A stretch of DNA of 64,000 nt from Gemmatimonadota bacterium (GTDB taxonomy: Bacteria; Gemmatimonadota; Gemmatimonadetes; Palauibacterales; Palauibacteraceae), in assembly GCA_022820995.1 (NCBI GenBank), contig JAJEEM010000050.1:1-64000 (forward strand), written 5' to 3'. Made by a program: the position numbers and the translations under genes. Each line of letters starts with the position of its first letter. Within the stretch, counting starts at the first letter, position 1. Positions 8,972 through 18,589 of this stretch are shown piece by piece. The notes under the pieces are model-generated. The model was not told the origin of the DNA. It saw only the letters and a program-made list of their open reading frames with translations, and made no database searches.

Positions 8972-9786
8972 GAAGTCGGCCGCCGGAAGATGGAATCGGA
9001 CAGCGCCGGGTTCAGTTCGACGTCATCGTGGCGGAGTTCGCGGGTCGGGTTCATCTCCGTGTCCCGGTAGAGCCGCGAGATGACGTAGGTGAAGTCTCCG
9101 ACCTGCTCGTACCCGTCCCAGTACATGCGCGCCCGGCTCTCCTCTCCCCTCCCCTGCGAGATGTAGTGGACCTGCTCGGGCCAGGGATCGTCGTCGAGGA
9201 AATAGTAGAAGTAGCGGTCGCCGGACTGGAGGCCGACGCCGTCGCCGAAGGTGATGCGCACCTCGTATCCGCCTTCTTCGCGGGGTCCGGCCCGCCGGTT
9301 CACGCCGGGATCGAAGAGCTTGTACGGGAGCCCGAACCAGTAGACGACGTCCCGTCCCACGTACTCGGATTCATCCCAGGCTCGGATTCCCGGTTCGAGA
9401 AGGCGCTCGTTGAGGGTGGCCCACATCTCGGATCCCGTGAAGGTCTGGACGTAGAGGCCCTCGGCCTCGGGGCGCTCGATGCGGGTCTGCTCGACGCCGT
9501 CCACCTTCCGGTACTCGACGCGGCGCGGGCGCATCCGGCGGATCCCTCCCGTGGAGTCGTACCACACGGTGGTGATCGTGTAGCGGGCCGACTCGATGTC
9601 TTGCCAGGCTTCCATGCCGCCGGCGGCCTCGACCCAGGCACCGATGAGCGAATCGGCGAGAATCTGATCGGGCTCGAGAGCCGTCGAGGTCGCGGGCGAG
9701 GAACCGTCCGGTGCACAGCCCGCGGCGGCGGCGAGGGCAAGGGCCAGAACTGCAGGGCGTCGCGGGAATCGGGCACGGTGGTTCAT
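8968..9786 (-). CDS. Putative lipoprotein of unknown function
   Basis: Signal peptide with lipobox AAAGC; starts MNHRARFPRRPAVLAL; ATGA overlap with the DtxR-type gene. Confidence 0.7.
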   Translation of the reverse strand: MNHRARFPRRPAVLALALAAAAGCAPDGSSPATSTALEPDQILADSLIGAWVEAAGGMEAWQDIESARYTITTVWYDSTGGIRRMRPRRVEYRKVDGVEQTRIERPEAEGLYVQTFTGSEMWATLNERLLEPGIRAWDESEYVGRDVVYWFGLPYKLFDPGVNRRAGPREEGGYEVRITFGDGVGLQSGDRYFYYFLDDDPWPEQVHYISQGRGEESRARMYWDGYEQVGDFTYVISRLYRDTEMNPTRELRHDDVELNPALSDSIFRRPTS

Positions 9787-9862
9787 GAGGGCCTCCGGTG
9801 TCGGCTGCGGGTCGATCCTGTCGTGGCGCGCGGGCGGAATATGCACGCTGGGGCCGGGTGCG

Positions 9863-10303
9863 TCACGGCGTGTCCGACGCTCCGCCGACGCCCTTCAACT
9901 GTACGACGATGACCTCGACGGGTTCGGATCCCCGGTTCACATCTCCGTGCAGTTCGCCCGGAGGATCGGCGTCGAGCCAATAGGCCCGGCCCGTCTCCCA
10001 CGTCATGTCGCGCTGCTCCCCGGCGTCGCTGACGACGGTGAGCGTTCCGCCCTTGAGCGCGATGATGGCGCGGGGGTTGTCGTGGCGGTGCATCGCGAGC
10101 GGCTGATTCGGCGCGATCACGCTCTTCCAGACCTGCACGTGTTCGTTCTCGAACTGCGGCGTGCGCCCGGTGGTCGCGGCCTCGGCGGCCGGTTCCGCCT
10201 GTTCGCCGGCCTGACCGCACCCCGAGACGAGCATGGCGGCGAGGACGGGAAGTGCCGCGGGAACGAAACCGCGGACGGCGGCTGGGAAGATCCTGGCATG
10301 CAT
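9863..10303 (-). CDS. Cupin-domain lipoprotein
   Basis: Lipobox LVSGC; HRHDNPRAIIALKGGTLTV cupin motif; TGATG overlap with the upstream gene. Confidence 0.75.
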   Translation of the reverse strand: MHARIFPAAVRGFVPAALPVLAAMLVSGCGQAGEQAEPAAEAATTGRTPQFENEHVQVWKSVIAPNQPLAMHRHDNPRAIIALKGGTLTVVSDAGEQRDMTWETGRAYWLDADPPGELHGDVNRGSEPVEVIVVQLKGVGGASDTP

Positions 10304-12123
10304 CACGGGTCTGCTCCTTGCGTTGATCGGGTGGGGCCGGGGACGAATCGGGATCGCGTGTCGACGGTGTGGCCCGGCCGAACGGCGGTGGTCGGGGACG
10401 CGGGGACGATTTCGATTTCGGTGCTGGATTCGGCCGTTCCGTGCGTGGGGGAAGCGACCTGGAGCGTGAGGCGATACTGCCCCTCGTCGAGCATGGGAAG
10501 GCGGAGTTCCAGGGTGCGGCCCTCGGCGCCGGGATTCGTCGCCTCCTCGAGCCAGCGGATGCCCGCCCGTTCCGTGTCGTCGCGGGCGAGTCCGCTCCAT
10601 TCGAGGGCCCTGCGCCAGAACCCCTTCCCCTCTCGCGCCAGCGAAAGCGTCACCTCGAGAGCGGCGGCCGCGGCGGGAGAGCCGTACCACTCCCAGTAGA
10701 CGGCGAGAGTCTCGCCCGCCCGGGCGGTACGAGCGCCTCGCGCACGGGTGAGCGCCTCCGAGAGCGTGGAGGGGGAGGCGCCGCCGGTGTCGAGCAGCAG
10801 GATGTCGGACAGCAGCGGATGGCCTTCGGCGAGGGGCATCCGTGCGCGTGCGGCGCCGGGTCCCTCGTCGCAGCGCGCTTCGACGCCGACGAACGTGGCG
10901 GGGGTGAACTCCCGAAGCTCCGCGACCGCGAGCGGCTCGTCGCTGCGGCCGGTGCTGGCCGCCATCACGCCGTGGGCATCGGCGAGGAAGAGTCCGCTCT
11001 CCAGATCACAGGACGGCAGGGAGTCGGGCCATGAGAAGGCCGCGACCACCCGCCGGCGGCCGTCCCGCCGGAAGCTGGCCACCTGGTGAGGAAGGTTCGC
11101 GATCTCGCCGAAGACGGGCGCCCAGCTCGTGCGGCCCTCCGGCTCATCCAGCTCCCAGAGCGGCTCGTCGTCCCCGGGCTCGAGACGCGCCACGGTGAAG
11201 CGCTGCGCCCCCGGCAGGCGGTGCGACCACACGATCTCGTCCGTCCGCGAGCCGACGAACCGGCGGCGCGCCCGCTCCCAGCCGGCGGGCCAGCCGAAGC
11301 GCAGTGTGATTTCGGTGAGATCATCGCCCCAGCGCATCCCCCAGGGGCTCGCGGCGTCGGCCTGGAGCGCGGCGCGGACGCGGCGGGCGAGGTGTTCCGA
11401 GCGTCGCTCGAGTCCCGGCACGAGCCACAACGGGTCGGAAAGGTGCCAGAACGAGCGCTCCACGGCGCGCCGCGGCGAACTGCCGCAGGCGAAGCGTTCG
11501 TAGCGGCCGCGAGACCGGCGCTCGAGGACGGGCCCGAGCGCGGTCCAGTCACAACGCTCCTCCTCGGTCATCCGGCCGAGCGCACCCTCGAAGGCCACCT
11601 CCGCTTCCGCGTAGCGGCCGCTCTCCTGGAGGACGAATCCGGCCAGCCCGGCGCACCACGCGCTCTCCATGCGGCAGGCTTCCGTCAGCGCGAGCGCCTC
11701 TTCCGCGCGGCCCGCCTCCAGCCGGTAGGCGACGCGCTGCCCGGTGAGCCACTCGTCGCCGGGCACGATCCGGGCGGCGCTGTCGAGGGCGGCAATCAGG
11801 GCGAGCCGCTCCTCCACGACCTCTGCCTCCTCCGGGACCGGCTCCCAATCGTCGTCGTCCCACCCCTCGACGAGGCAGAAGCGCCCGATCCCCTCGCCGC
11901 ACTCCGGGTTGACCAGGGGGCCGCGCGGGAAATTGCGGCGCCGGACGTGCTCGAACGCGCGCTGCGCGTCGCGCGCCATCCGTATCGCCGCAGCCGCTTC
12001 GGGAGATGCGGGCGGCTCGCGAGACTGAGCCGCGTCTGCCGGCGTCGAGAGCGCGACGGCGGCGAGCGTCGAGACCAGCGTCGCGCGGGAAGTGTGGGTC
12101 CGGATGTCCCAGCCCGGACCCAT
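10303..12123 (-). CDS. Large secreted protein of unknown function
   Basis: 606-aa ORF with signal peptide (..LVSTLAAVALSTPADAAQ); helical repeat-like N-terminal half. Confidence 0.7.
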   Translation of the reverse strand: MGPGWDIRTHTSRATLVSTLAAVALSTPADAAQSREPPASPEAAAAIRMARDAQRAFEHVRRRNFPRGPLVNPECGEGIGRFCLVEGWDDDDWEPVPEEAEVVEERLALIAALDSAARIVPGDEWLTGQRVAYRLEAGRAEEALALTEACRMESAWCAGLAGFVLQESGRYAEAEVAFEGALGRMTEEERCDWTALGPVLERRSRGRYERFACGSSPRRAVERSFWHLSDPLWLVPGLERRSEHLARRVRAALQADAASPWGMRWGDDLTEITLRFGWPAGWERARRRFVGSRTDEIVWSHRLPGAQRFTVARLEPGDDEPLWELDEPEGRTSWAPVFGEIANLPHQVASFRRDGRRRVVAAFSWPDSLPSCDLESGLFLADAHGVMAASTGRSDEPLAVAELREFTPATFVGVEARCDEGPGAARARMPLAEGHPLLSDILLLDTGGASPSTLSEALTRARGARTARAGETLAVYWEWYGSPAAAAALEVTLSLAREGKGFWRRALEWSGLARDDTERAGIRWLEEATNPGAEGRTLELRLPMLDEGQYRLTLQVASPTHGTAESSTEIEIVPASPTTAVRPGHTVDTRSRFVPGPTRSTQGADP

Positions 12124-12124
12124 C

Positions 12125-13099
12125 TCAGTACACGTCCAGATCCCGGCCGTATGCGAGCGGTCCGTCGTAGCCGGCAGCGCGAATCTCTGCGACCATTTCT
12201 TCCGGCGTCGCTCCCCAGCCCAGCTGGTGATGCAGGACGAGGATGCCCGGGCGCGCCCGCACGGCGAGTTCGGCCAGTTCGACGGTCGACGTGTGAGCCT
12301 GGGCGTGATACGACTGCCATTCCGGCGGACGGTCGCGGAACGTCGTCGCCGAGTACACCTCGTGCACGAGCACGTCGCACCCCGCGCACATCTCGACGAT
12401 GGCCTCCGTCGGGGCAGTGTCGCCGGAGATGACGACCGAGCGCCCGCCTCCGTCGAACCGATAGCCGTATGCCTCGGGCCAGTCCGTATGCGGAACGGCG
12501 AAAGCGGTCACGCGGACGCGGTCATCTTCGTAGATGACCCCCGGGTCGATGTCGACCGCCTCCACCCGCCACCCATCCGGCGTCGCCGGTTGCCGGCCGC
12601 TGAGCCGGTTCTCGAGATCCGCCTCCCACGCCGCCGTCAGGTGCGCGGCCATGGCCGCCGTCCCGTCGGGACCGAACAGCTTCAGCGGCGCCTCCCGCTC
12701 GGCCACCCAGGGCGTGTGGATCAGGTCCGGCAGCCCCACCGTGTGGTCGCTGTGCAGGTGCGTGAGGAAGGCGATGTCCAGCCGCGCCGCCGTGAGACTC
12801 TCGGCGCCGTAGCGGTCCGCCGCCTCCGCCGCGCGCCGCACGAGGCCGGGACCCGCGTCCACGATGTAGGCCCGCCCGTCCACGAGCACCGCGGTGGCGG
12901 GACCCGACGCCTCCGGTTCGGGATTGGGCGTGCCCGTTCCCAGCAGGACGACGTGCGTTCCGGTGGAGAGATCGGAGGCCTCGGCCGCGCCGGATGAACC
13001 TCCGTCGGGGGCACACGCCCAAAGCACCAGCGCGGGCCAGACCAGGAGCAGGCGGGGCGCGATGGTCGAGCCCGGGCGGCTTCGTTTTGTGCAGGACAT
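12125..13099 (-). CDS. MBL-fold metallohydrolase (RNase Z/arylsulfatase-like), lipoprotein
   Basis: LLGTGTPNPEPEASGPATAVLVDG, THLHSDHTVGLPDL, ISGDTAPTEAIVEM; lipobox VLWAC. Confidence 0.87.
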   Translation of the reverse strand: MSCTKRSRPGSTIAPRLLLVWPALVLWACAPDGGSSGAAEASDLSTGTHVVLLGTGTPNPEPEASGPATAVLVDGRAYIVDAGPGLVRRAAEAADRYGAESLTAARLDIAFLTHLHSDHTVGLPDLIHTPWVAEREAPLKLFGPDGTAAMAAHLTAAWEADLENRLSGRQPATPDGWRVEAVDIDPGVIYEDDRVRVTAFAVPHTDWPEAYGYRFDGGGRSVVISGDTAPTEAIVEMCAGCDVLVHEVYSATTFRDRPPEWQSYHAQAHTSTVELAELAVRARPGILVLHHQLGWGATPEEMVAEIRAAGYDGPLAYGRDLDVY

Positions 13100-13182
13100 G
13101 CCGCAAGATCGTTCGATCGAGCGCGCCGCTCAACCGTTCGACCCGTCTTGACCGGATCCCGCACGGACGGCCTTTTGCGGCC

Positions 13183-13449
13183 ATGGACGAACCACGCCGC
13201 GCTCCGCCTTCCGGCCGCAACCCGGTCGCCGTCGCCGTCGCGGCCTTCTATGTGCTTCTCTTCGCGGCACTCGTGTGGCCCGTCTATCCGTGGTTCGCCA
13301 CCATCGAGCCGCGCGTGCTCGCGATGCCGTTCTCGCTCTTCTACGTCGTCGTCGGACTCCTCTTCTCCTTCTTCGTTCTCTTCGGGTACTACCTGTGGGA
13401 GCGGAAGCGGGAGGCGGTCGACGGCGATCCGAACGGCGCGAGCCGCTGA
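13183..13449 (+). CDS. DUF3311-like small membrane protein
   Basis: 88 aa, two TM helices; TGATG overlap with a downstream SSS symporter. Confidence 0.75.
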   Translation: MDEPRRAPPSGRNPVAVAVAAFYVLLFAALVWPVYPWFATIEPRVLAMPFSLFYVVVGLLFSFFVLFGYYLWERKREAVDGDPNGASR

Positions 13450-14945
13450 TGCCCGCCTGGCTGATCGTCTTCCTCGTCACGATCGGGTATCTGCTCGCCT
13501 CGCTCGCGATCGGGCTCGCCTCCGGCCGCCACGCCTCGGATAGCACGGAGGGGTACGTCGCGGGCGACCGCTCGCTGAACTTCCTCGTCCTCTACTTCAT
13601 CATGGGCGCTTCGGTGTTCAGCGCGTTCGCCTTCCTGGGCGGGCCCGGCTGGGCCTATTCGCGCGGGGCCGCGGCCTTCTACATCCTCGCCTACGCGTCC
13701 GTCGGGCTCGTCCCGTGGTACTTCTTCGGGCCGCGCGTCGCCGCCCTCGGCCGGCGTTTCGGTTACGTCACGCAGGCGGAACTCTTCGCGCACCGCTTCG
13801 ACAGCCGCGCGATCCCGGCCATCCTCGCGGTCCTCTCCGTCTTCGCCTTCGTCCCCTACCTGGTGATTCAGATGAAGGGGGCGGGATACGTCTTCAACGT
13901 GGTGACGGAGGGGCGCGTCCCTCAGTGGGCCGGGTCCGCGATCGCGTACGGTGTCGTCCTCGTCTACGTCTTCCGGAGCGGCGTCCTGGGGGTCGGCTGG
14001 ACGAACACCTTCCAGGGGATGTTCATGATGGTGCTCGCGTGGGGGCTGGGCCTCTACCTGCCGGCGAAGCTGCACGGCGGCGTAGGTCCCATGTTCGACG
14101 CGATCGCGGCCGGACTCCCGGACATGCTGCGGGGGCCGGGACTGGGGGCGGACGGACAGCCGTGGAGCTGGGGCGCCTACTCGAGTTCCGTCGCCATCTC
14201 CGCCTTCGGGTTCAGCGTGTGGCCGCACTATTTCATGAAGATCTACACGGCCCGCGACGTGGACACCCTCAAGCGGACGGTCGTCTACTATCCGACCTTC
14301 GCGCTCTTCCTCGTCCCCATCCTCTTCATCGGTTTCTCGGGCGTGCTCGCCTTCCCCGGCGTCGAGCCGGCGGACGCGATCCTGCCCACGATCGTGACCT
14401 CGGCGCAGATCGGGCTGCCGCCGCTCATCGTGGGCCTCTTCTGCGCCGGGGCGCTCGCGGCCTCGATGTCCACGGGCGACGCGCTTCTGCACGCGGCGGG
14501 GTCCGTGGCGGTGCGCGACTTCTGGGGCAACCTGCGGCCGGGCGCGCTCGACGACGCGGCGCAGCGGCGCTGGATTCGCCACATGGTGATCCTCGTGGGC
14601 GCCGTCAGCTACGGGCTCGCGCTGATCCCCGGACTCAGCCTCGTGGAGCTCCTGCTCCTCAGCTACGGGTTCATCGCGCAGCTCTTCCCGCTGACGGTCG
14701 TGACCTTCCTGTGGCGGGGAGTCACGCGCGCGGGGGCGCTGTGGGGTCTCGTGACGGGCGGCGGCATCGCGCTCTTCCTCGAGCTGGCCCTGCGGTTCGA
14801 TCTCGTCTCGGCCGCCGCGACCGCCGGCGTCCACCCCGGCATCTACGGCATGGTCGGAAACGTGATCGTCATGATCGCGGTCTCCCGCCACACCGCGCGC
14901 CTCGCCCCCGCACACGTCGCCGAATTCATCGACAGCCCGGGCTAG
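13449..14945 (+). CDS. Sodium:solute symporter (SSS) family protein
   Basis: Multi-TM; EGYVAGDRSLNFLVLYFIMGASVFSAFAFLGGPGWAYSRG; SMSTGDALLHAAGSVAVRDF. Confidence 0.92.
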   Translation: MPAWLIVFLVTIGYLLASLAIGLASGRHASDSTEGYVAGDRSLNFLVLYFIMGASVFSAFAFLGGPGWAYSRGAAAFYILAYASVGLVPWYFFGPRVAALGRRFGYVTQAELFAHRFDSRAIPAILAVLSVFAFVPYLVIQMKGAGYVFNVVTEGRVPQWAGSAIAYGVVLVYVFRSGVLGVGWTNTFQGMFMMVLAWGLGLYLPAKLHGGVGPMFDAIAAGLPDMLRGPGLGADGQPWSWGAYSSSVAISAFGFSVWPHYFMKIYTARDVDTLKRTVVYYPTFALFLVPILFIGFSGVLAFPGVEPADAILPTIVTSAQIGLPPLIVGLFCAGALAASMSTGDALLHAAGSVAVRDFWGNLRPGALDDAAQRRWIRHMVILVGAVSYGLALIPGLSLVELLLLSYGFIAQLFPLTVVTFLWRGVTRAGALWGLVTGGGIALFLELALRFDLVSAAATAGVHPGIYGMVGNVIVMIAVSRHTARLAPAHVAEFIDSPG

Positions 14946-14962
14946 GGGAATCTCTGCCAGCG

Positions 14963-16057
14963 CTACTTCGTCCAGATCGCGACGACCCCGCACTGGGAAG
15001 CGGATCCGCCGAACTCCGCCGCGAGGGACGAAGCGCTTACGTATATTTCGATGCCCGCAATCTCGGTCGGTCTCACCAAGTCGTCGATGGACTCCCCCCT
15101 TCGTCCGCCGAGACCTCTGACGGGCGTGCCATCGAGATAGAACTTCACCGGGCAACCCCCCGACATTCGCGAGGATGCCCTTATGTTCACCAATTGACAG
15201 TTGGTTCGTCGGAGGTCGCAGTTTCCCAGCCGGATCCCCGGCTCGTCGGCGATCATGTGCGAGACGAATATCGGTCGGCGCCGCTCGATGTCAGCTTCCG
15301 TGAGGAAGGTCGCCCCGCCGATGAGTTCACCCCAGTACTTGCGCTCGTAGAACCCCTTGACCTCCAGTCGGCGCGACCTCGTCGCCACCGCCACGATGGG
15401 TGCCATCTCCACCGGCTGCGGCGCCAGCCCGATTTCGACCTCCGTGGTGACGCCGCGTAACACCGCCACCGTGTGAGCAAGAGTGGCATACCCGAGGTGC
15501 CGCACAGCCAGCTCATGAACACCGACCGGAACGCCGCTCAGGATGAAACGGCCCTGCCGGTTGGTCTCAGCCACAGCCGTACCGCCCACGACGGACACCG
15601 CCGCCGCCACGACCGGCCTGTCGGTTAGAGCGTCTCGCACCTCACCGATCAGGCGTCCCGTCCTCACCGAACCCGAGCGGAGCCGGAGCTCCACTTCATG
15701 CAATGTTCCAGGCGCGATGTCGACCACGGACTCCTCGCTCGATGCATCTCCGAACTCTGCCCACAGCGTGGCCTGTCCGGCGTCCGGCGGAACGCAAAGC
15801 ACAAGGCCGCCATCGGACTCCACGTCCTGGCGTACCGGCCTCCTCCCCTGATCCGTCTCGGTCCAGCGAAGAACCACGGTGGCGGTCGGAATCGGGATCG
15901 TGCCAACTTCGTCCAGGACCACCACCCGAAGCACGGATCGTCCGTTGCAATCGGGCTCCTGACCGACAAGCCCCGGAACCCCGACTCCGAGCCCGAGAAG
16001 CGCAACGATCACGCAGAGCAGCCGTCCTGTCGCCGCCCGCCGCGTTCGATGCGTCAT
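14963..16057 (-). CDS. Carboxypeptidase-regulatory-like / TonB plug-like secreted protein without beta-barrel (copy 1)
   Basis: Signal peptide; GRLIGEVRDALTDRPVVAAAV...GRFILSGVPVG regulatory-like domain; plug-like region RRLEVKGFYERKYWGE...GIEIYVSASSLAAEFGG; stop follows CGVVAIWTK. Confidence 0.8.
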   Translation of the reverse strand: MTHRTRRAATGRLLCVIVALLGLGVGVPGLVGQEPDCNGRSVLRVVVLDEVGTIPIPTATVVLRWTETDQGRRPVRQDVESDGGLVLCVPPDAGQATLWAEFGDASSEESVVDIAPGTLHEVELRLRSGSVRTGRLIGEVRDALTDRPVVAAAVSVVGGTAVAETNRQGRFILSGVPVGVHELAVRHLGYATLAHTVAVLRGVTTEVEIGLAPQPVEMAPIVAVATRSRRLEVKGFYERKYWGELIGGATFLTEADIERRRPIFVSHMIADEPGIRLGNCDLRRTNCQLVNIRASSRMSGGCPVKFYLDGTPVRGLGGRRGESIDDLVRPTEIAGIEIYVSASSLAAEFGGSASQCGVVAIWTK

Positions 16058-16116
16058 TGCCTAACGGATCCCGTCCACAATCGAACGTTCTCCGTATCTT
16101 CAGCCGGCAGCCCGGT

Positions 16117-17187
16117 CTACTTCGTCCAGATCAGGACGAGGGCGCACTGTCCGACGCCGAACCGCATCATGCCGCCGGGGAGTGCCGTGGAGCTCCGGTA
16201 CACTTCGACGCCGGCGACTTCGCTGGGCAGCAGGACCGAGTTGAGCGCGAAATTGCTCCCGCTGCCCCTGTCGAGATTGCCCACGTTGATGTTGTCGAGA
16301 TACACCTGGAGGCAGTCACCGAGAGTCCCGCGCGTCCTGCCCGCGCGCACGAGCCGCGGACGCAGCATCGTGTGTTGCTCGAGCAGCTGGCTCATGCGCA
16401 TCGGACGCCAACGCTCCAGGTACTCCGGCGTGAGGAACTCGCCGACACCGAGCATCTCGCCCCAATACTGGCGCTCGTAGAACCCCTTGCTCTCGAGCCT
16501 GCGCGATCGGACCGTCGTCGCGACCAGGGGCTCCATCTCGACGGGATCCGGAACGAGGCCGATGTCCACCTGTGTGGTGAGTCCCGGTTTCACGGTGACG
16601 ACGTATTCGAGGGGCTCGTATCCCATGCGGCGGACCTGGAATTCCTTCGCCCCCGCGGGGATGCCCGTGAGGATGTACCGTCCCCAGCGGTCGGTCTCGA
16701 CTTCGCCCCGGCGACCGGCCACGGTCACGGCCGCGGTGGTGACCGGGTCTTTCGTTACGGCGTCGAATATTCGACCCTCGAGGCGTCCGGGGTTCTCTTC
16801 CCCCAGAAGTCGGAGTTCGACGTCACTCGTCTCGCCCGGGATCAGCTCGACGGACGTTTGCTCGCTCGACCCGTCCCCGGATTCCGCCCACACCGTCGCC
16901 TTCGTCGCGTCTCGCGGAGCGCAATACGTGAAGCCGCCGTCATCGCCGGAGCGCTTGCGCAGCGGACTGCGGACGGCGTCGGCCCAGCGGATGCGCACGT
17001 CGGCGTCGCTCACCCGCACCATCCCCGTGGCATCCAGCACTGCGATGCGGAGCCCGGCGCGATCGTCGCACGTGTGGGCCTCCTGGCCCGCCAACGCTCC
17101 GGCTCCCAGCAGGCCGCAAAGCACCGCGCTCGCCGCCGAAGCCATGAGAGTCGAGGGCCCCGAACCCGCAAGTGTCCGCCGTTTCAT
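16117..17187 (-). CDS. Carboxypeptidase-regulatory-like / TonB plug-like secreted protein without beta-barrel (copy 2)
   Basis: Same architecture as copy 1 (GRYILTGIPAG; RRLESKGFYERQYWGE; GVEVYRSSTALPGG; ends CALVLIWTK). Likely start MKRRTLAGSG at 17187. Confidence 0.8.
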   Translation of the reverse strand: MKRRTLAGSGPSTLMASAASAVLCGLLGAGALAGQEAHTCDDRAGLRIAVLDATGMVRVSDADVRIRWADAVRSPLRKRSGDDGGFTYCAPRDATKATVWAESGDGSSEQTSVELIPGETSDVELRLLGEENPGRLEGRIFDAVTKDPVTTAAVTVAGRRGEVETDRWGRYILTGIPAGAKEFQVRRMGYEPLEYVVTVKPGLTTQVDIGLVPDPVEMEPLVATTVRSRRLESKGFYERQYWGEMLGVGEFLTPEYLERWRPMRMSQLLEQHTMLRPRLVRAGRTRGTLGDCLQVYLDNINVGNLDRGSGSNFALNSVLLPSEVAGVEVYRSSTALPGGMMRFGVGQCALVLIWTK

Positions 17188-17286
17188 TCCGATCCTCCTT
17201 CTGATTGACCTGCCTGTACCCGGATACCAGACGCTCTTGGCCGACCGTAGGTCACAGACCATCGGTGCCCGGGATGGGGCGGCGCG

Positions 17287-18504
17287 TCAGCTCGCACGGG
17301 CGTAACGGGCCGGCCAGTGGAGGGCGAGGGCCGCGTTGCCGCGGATGCCGGTCGCCAGTTCGTCGATCTCGATGTGCTCGTTGACGGTGTGGGCCAGCCG
17401 GTCGTCGCCGGGCCCGAAGCCGACCACGGTCATGCCCGCGAGCCCGAAGTGTCCGCCGTCGGTCGCAAAGTCCCAGATGTCGACAGGCGGCTCTGCCCCG
17501 AGCGGGGCGGCCAGGACCTCGACCGCCGTGCGAACCGCGTCGTGGTTGGCGGGCAGCGAGAGCGCCGGGTTGTCGGCCGGATACGTCATCTCGTACCCCG
17601 CGTAGCTCGAGCGCTCGTGCTGCGGGATCAGGATGTCGCTGCTCGATCCCTCGATCTCGCACGCGCGCAGCACGGGCAGGAGTTGCTCCCGCAGCGAGGC
17701 CGCGTCCTGCCCGGTCACGGTCCGGCAGTCGAGCGTGACCTCCGCCAGGCCTGGGATGACGTTGCCGCTGGTCTGATCCGTCCCGATGAGCGTCGGAGCG
17801 ATGGAGCAGGTGCCCAGATCGGGGTCGTGCGCGAGGTCGACGTCTTCCAGCGCCGCGAGGAATCGGCCGAGTACGGTCAGAGGGTTGCGGCCGATGTCGG
17901 TCATCGAGGCGTGGGCCATCCTCCCCCGCACCTGGACGCGGAGTTCGATCCGGCCCCGGTGTCCGCGACGGACCTCGTTCCGGCTGGGCTCGCCGATCAG
18001 GACCAGATCGGGCTGCAGCGTTTCCGCCATGTAGCGGGCGCCGAGTCCGCCGACTTCCTCCTGTACCGTTGCCGTCACGTAGACGTCGCCGGGAGGCCGC
18101 CGGCCGGCGGCGACGAGCCGGGCGATGCCGTGCACCTGTGCCGCGAGCGGTCCCTTGATGTCGATCGCGCCCCGCCCCCACAGCAGGCCGTCGTGGATCT
18201 CGCCGCCGTAGGGGTCGTGGGGCCAGTCCGCCGGATCCCCGGCGTCCACGTGGTCGAGATGGGTGTTGAACATCACCGAGGGCGCGTCGCCGGTTCCGCG
18301 GATGAGGCCGATGACGTTGCCCGCGGCGTCATAATCGATGTCGTCGTAGCCGAGCGCGCGCATCTCGGCGGCGACGAGCCCGGCCAGTTCGCCTTCTTCG
18401 CCCGGCATCGACTGCGTGCGGATGAGTCGCTGCAGGAAGCGGACGCAGGCGTCGAGCGCCCCGCGGGACAGCTCGGGAGCGGTATGGTCGTTTGACATCA
18501 TCAT
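17287..18504 (-). CDS. M20-family metallopeptidase/deacylase (ArgE/DapE-like)
   Basis: MFNTHLDHVDAGD, WGRGAIDIKGPLA, VQEEVGGLGA. Confidence 0.9.
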   Translation of the reverse strand: MMMSNDHTAPELSRGALDACVRFLQRLIRTQSMPGEEGELAGLVAAEMRALGYDDIDYDAAGNVIGLIRGTGDAPSVMFNTHLDHVDAGDPADWPHDPYGGEIHDGLLWGRGAIDIKGPLAAQVHGIARLVAAGRRPPGDVYVTATVQEEVGGLGARYMAETLQPDLVLIGEPSRNEVRRGHRGRIELRVQVRGRMAHASMTDIGRNPLTVLGRFLAALEDVDLAHDPDLGTCSIAPTLIGTDQTSGNVIPGLAEVTLDCRTVTGQDAASLREQLLPVLRACEIEGSSSDILIPQHERSSYAGYEMTYPADNPALSLPANHDAVRTAVEVLAAPLGAEPPVDIWDFATDGGHFGLAGMTVVGFGPGDDRLAHTVNEHIEIDELATGIRGNAALALHWPARYARAS

Positions 18505-18589
18505 GGTCGGTCCTCAGGGGGGTTCGGGTTCCGGAGGGTGGTCATCCCGGCTGACTCTCAATGCGGGACGGAAGGAGTTCCGTCAACAC

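Noticed and set aside
13389-15155. 588-aa minus-strand ORF
   Set aside because: Antisense to the SSS symporter; shadow frame.
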